This document shows positions 61,889-64,000 of a stretch of 64,000 bases of DNA, piece after piece. How positions within the stretch are numbered: the first letter of the stretch is position 1; each line of letters opens with the position of its first letter. This stretch comes from Sphingobium sp. JS3065 (GTDB lineage: Bacteria > Pseudomonadota > Alphaproteobacteria > Sphingomonadales > Sphingomonadaceae). The translations under genes were made by a program, and so were the position numbers. The stretch covers positions 806,001 through 870,000 of the forward strand of contig NZ_CP102664.1 in assembly GCF_026427355.1 (NCBI RefSeq), in the 5' to 3' direction. Below the pieces are notes generated by a model. It worked only from the letters and a program-made list of their open reading frames with translations. It had not been told where the DNA came from and searched no databases.

Positions 61889-62386
61889 ATGCCCATGCGA
61901 CAGGAAGCCCGAATTGAACCCATGCTGGACGACACAGGCCGTCCGGCTGTTTTTGCACCTCTTTGCAGGTCGATCATCAGCGCAAGAGCGGAGTCGGCCA
62001 CCATGTTCGGCTCTTTATGCTCCGATCCAGGATGCGAAATGCTGCTCGATCTTTACTGGCGCGACAGCCAGGGATTGAAGACTTCTCTCACCAGCTTCTG
62101 CCTCGCGTCGAAAGCGTCGGAGATGACCGGTCGGCGATGCCTTGCCGAGATGGAGGCGCAACGCATCGTCGAGCGCTTCCCTGATCCCTTCGACAAACGC
62201 CGCATATATGTTCGGCTGACGGCGACTGGGCGGGATAAGATGGATGCCTGCTTCCAGACCTTGCTGTCCGGATATGCGCAAACCTGTCACGACTGCGCCC
62301 GCAAATGCGGAGACGCTCCAGACGGGGCCCGGCAGGAAGTCCCGTTCTGCATCGCGATTGACGGTGTCCGCCAGTTTCGGCGTTAG
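61889..62386 (+). CDS. MarR-like winged-helix regulator
   Basis: 165 residues. A winged-helix pattern is visible: LDLYWRDSQGLKTSLTSFCL, KASEMTGRRCLAEMEAQRIV (recognition helix) and the wing RFPDPFDKRRIYVRLTATGRDKMD, which is the MarR signature position. The N-terminal 30 and C-terminal 45 residues are atypical; the latter has three cysteines (CHDCARKCGD). It could control transfer or maintenance genes of the element. ATG 61889 is preceded by GGAG. Confidence 0.65.
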   Translation: MPMRQEARIEPMLDDTGRPAVFAPLCRSIISARAESATMFGSLCSDPGCEMLLDLYWRDSQGLKTSLTSFCLASKASEMTGRRCLAEMEAQRIVERFPDPFDKRRIYVRLTATGRDKMDACFQTLLSGYAQTCHDCARKCGDAPDGARQEVPFCIAIDGVRQFRR

Positions 62387-62570
62387 AAGCTCGGAGCCGA
62401 TATCGGTAGTCGATCAATAGGCCGACGTAGCGTTCAGTGCTATGCCGGTGAAACGGGCACGCGCTACCCGTTGATACGACCTGCGATCATACTGACAGCG
62501 GGCGTCGGCCGCGGCCTGAAGAGAAGGAGGAGTGGGGCGAGGGAGTTTTCCCTATGCTGGAGTTCCTCCC

Positions 62571-63557
62571 ATGGCCCTGTCGCGCACGAGCGCCGATCCG
62601 CGCCTGCATGCCGCTGCCGCCAATATCGTCAAATCACTCGGTGGAACATGGAAGCCATCGGGCGCGATGTGCCGTTGCCCTGCGCACGACGACCATCGCC
62701 CCAGCCTGTCGGTCCGGGTCGGCGAGCATAGCATATTGTTCAAGTGCTTTGCCGGCTGTTCCACGATTGATGTCATCCGCGCGCTGCGCAGCGACAGGCG
62801 GCCTATCCCGACGGCCGACGCTGAAGCGGAATTCGCACGCGCGGATGGCAGCGAGCGACGGTTGGCCGGCCGGATCCGTTCGCTCTGGAAGGAAGCGCGT
62901 GCCGTTACCGATACGCCGGCGGGCGTCTATATGGCGACGCGTGGTTTCAACGAGCCGCATCCGGCGCTGCGCTACCATGATCATGTGCCGCTCGGCCGGG
63001 GCGCCGACGTCCGTTTCCGTCCGGCGCTGCTCGCCGCCGTTGAAGCCGACACCGGCGTCATAGCACTCGAACGGCTGTTCCTCGACCCCCGGACCGGATT
63101 GCCGGCCACTGATCTCGATCCGCCCAAACTGATGCTGGGTCGCCCGCACGGTGGCACCGTCCGTTTCGGGGCCGCCACCGATGTGCTGGGGCTGGCCGAG
63201 GGCTGGGAGACCGCCTGGTCCGCTCATTTGCTGCTCGGCATCCCCGTCTGGGCCGCGCTTGGTGCTGACCGCTTCCCCCTGGTCACTGTGCCTGAGCGGG
63301 TTGAACGCCTCTTCCTCCTTCACGACAACGACCTTTCCGGTCGGCGCGGCGCGGCACGGGCGAAACAGGCGCATGCGCGAGACGGCCGGTCGATCGAGCC
63401 GCTGCCTCCACCGCCGGGCTTCAATGACTGGAACGACCTCTACCGGGCGAGGGGAAGGGGGAGGGGGAGGGAGATGGTTGCGGAATGCAGGCTGATGATC
63501 GGCCGCGTCCCGCACATTCCGACACGCGCAGCGGCATGGGCGTCCAGCCAACCCTGA
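62571..63557 (+). CDS. Toprim-domain protein with CHC2-like zinc finger (mobile-element primase-like)
   Basis: 328 residues. The zinc-binding part is MCRCPAHDDHRPSLSV...FKCFAGCS; the Toprim half has LGLAEGWETAWSAH (Glu) and FLLHDNDLSGRRGAARA (Asp-x-Asp). This layout is that of P4/TraC-type primases and of proteins encoded on integrative elements. It could prime replication of the transferred strand. The C-terminal helicase is lacking. ATG 62571 lies downstream of a GGAGG-rich stretch. Confidence 0.8.
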   Translation: MALSRTSADPRLHAAAANIVKSLGGTWKPSGAMCRCPAHDDHRPSLSVRVGEHSILFKCFAGCSTIDVIRALRSDRRPIPTADAEAEFARADGSERRLAGRIRSLWKEARAVTDTPAGVYMATRGFNEPHPALRYHDHVPLGRGADVRFRPALLAAVEADTGVIALERLFLDPRTGLPATDLDPPKLMLGRPHGGTVRFGAATDVLGLAEGWETAWSAHLLLGIPVWAALGADRFPLVTVPERVERLFLLHDNDLSGRRGAARAKQAHARDGRSIEPLPPPPGFNDWNDLYRARGRGRGREMVAECRLMIGRVPHIPTRAAAWASSQP

Positions 63558-63593
63558 ACGCGAGCCTGCTACAATCCACACAGGAGACGAGCC

Positions 63594-64000
63594 TTGACCT
63601 CGCTACAACCGAGCTATCCCTCCACGCTGCCGCTCGCCAGTATCGTGAAGGGCGACAATCCCCGCCGGTATTTCGACCGGAAGAAGCACGAGGAGATGGT
63701 GGCTTCCATCCGGCAGCGCGGCATACTCCAGCCCATATTGCTCCGGCCGAAGGACGACGTCTATGCCATCGTCGCCGGCGAGCGTCGGTACAGGGCAGGG
63801 CTGGAAGTCTATGGGCTCGACGGCGAAGTGCCGGTCATCATCCGCGTGATGACGGACCAGGAAGCGCTCGATGCCGCGATCGCCGAGAATGACGACCGTG
63901 ACGATCCGTCGGAGACCGAGCAGGCCGATGCCGCCGTCCGCTACCTCGCGGCATGCAACGGCGACCGCGCCGAGGCCGCACGGCGACTGGCCTGGTCCCG
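63594..64000 (+). CDS. ParB/RepB/Spo0J-family partition-like protein, C-terminal part beyond window
   Basis: 135 residues visible from TTG 63594, with CAGGAGACGAG as ribosome site. The ParB nuclease-like domain is clear: LASIVKGDNPRRYFDRKKHE, IRQRGILQPILLRP, IVAGERRYRAGLEVYG, IAENDDRDDPSETEQ, followed by the beginning of a helix-turn-helix region (NGDRAEAARRLAWS). Proteins of this type appear in mobile elements, including PRTRC clusters. It may act in stability of the element. Confidence 0.8.
   Translation, partial: MTSLQPSYPSTLPLASIVKGDNPRRYFDRKKHEEMVASIRQRGILQPILLRPKDDVYAIVAGERRYRAGLEVYGLDGEVPVIIRVMTDQEALDAAIAENDDRDDPSETEQADAAVRYLAACNGDRAEAARRLAWS

Larger units (their letters stand above)
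59357..64000. mobile_element. Left end of a second integrative element, running off the window
   Basis: Starts with att repeat 2, then an integrase in the outward position, and continues with MarR-like, Toprim and ParB-family genes typical of integrative-conjugative or plasmid-like elements. The right boundary and the intact tRNA-Lys should lie beyond 64000. Confidence 0.65.

Overview
The window looks like a chromosomal stretch from a GC-rich alphaproteobacterium of the sphingomonad group (Sphingobium/Novosphingobium/Sphingomonas type). The basis is the housekeeping set tig, clpP-clpX, rpoH, chpT, glnB-glnA and map, the many TonB-dependent receptors and FecI/FecR regulation, and a sphingan/Gum-like exopolysaccharide locus. 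No rRNA or CRISPR array was seen. The species assignment is an inference from gene content only.

Region 1 (1-17.4 kb) is core genome: the end of a fecI-fecR pair, a small proline-rich protein, tRNA-Leu(TAG), trigger factor with an unusual His-rich and Lys/Ala-rich tail, a glycosyltransferase, clpP-clpX, an orphan TonB receptor, mtgA, rpoH, rluD, a JAMM peptidase, chpT (CtrA phosphorelay), glnB-glnA, map and a cinA-type gene.

Region 2 (17.7-38.6 kb) is an exopolysaccharide locus. ugd and a secreted GH16 glycanase read rightward. Facing them is a tightly packed leftward series of fourteen genes: outer-membrane barrel, Wza-like export protein, AAA ATPase, Wzz-like chain-length protein, a BY-kinase-like protein that has lost its Walker A motif and carries a MshEN-like N-terminus, a WecG-type transferase, flippase, ligase/polymerase, three GT2 enzymes, a GH10 enzyme, an acyltransferase and another GT2. 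Nearly every junction overlaps by 1-8 nt. Upstream lie the initiating polyprenyl glycosylphosphotransferase and two small tail-anchored proteins that resemble each other.

Region 3 (39.2-59.4 kb) is a 20.1-kb island bounded by two perfect 45-bp direct repeats that match the 3' end of tRNA-Lys(CTT). It carries a TonB receptor, a TetR regulator, a DUF2236 (MpaB/latex-clearing-like) oxygenase, a complete acyl-CoA pathway (CoA ligase, aldehyde dehydrogenase, alpha-methylacyl-CoA racemase, two acyl-CoA dehydrogenases, two crotonases, SDR, thiolase), a nitroreductase and an AraC regulator. I read it as an import-cleave-activate-beta-oxidise pathway for a methyl-branched, probably isoprenoid, compound. 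Its right end holds dead IS5- and IS91-type remnants.

Region 4 (59.4-64 kb) starts a second element at the right-hand repeat: a tyrosine integrase, a hypothetical protein, a MarR-like regulator, a Toprim primase-like protein and the start of a ParB-family gene. It runs off the window, and an intact tRNA-Lys is predicted further right.
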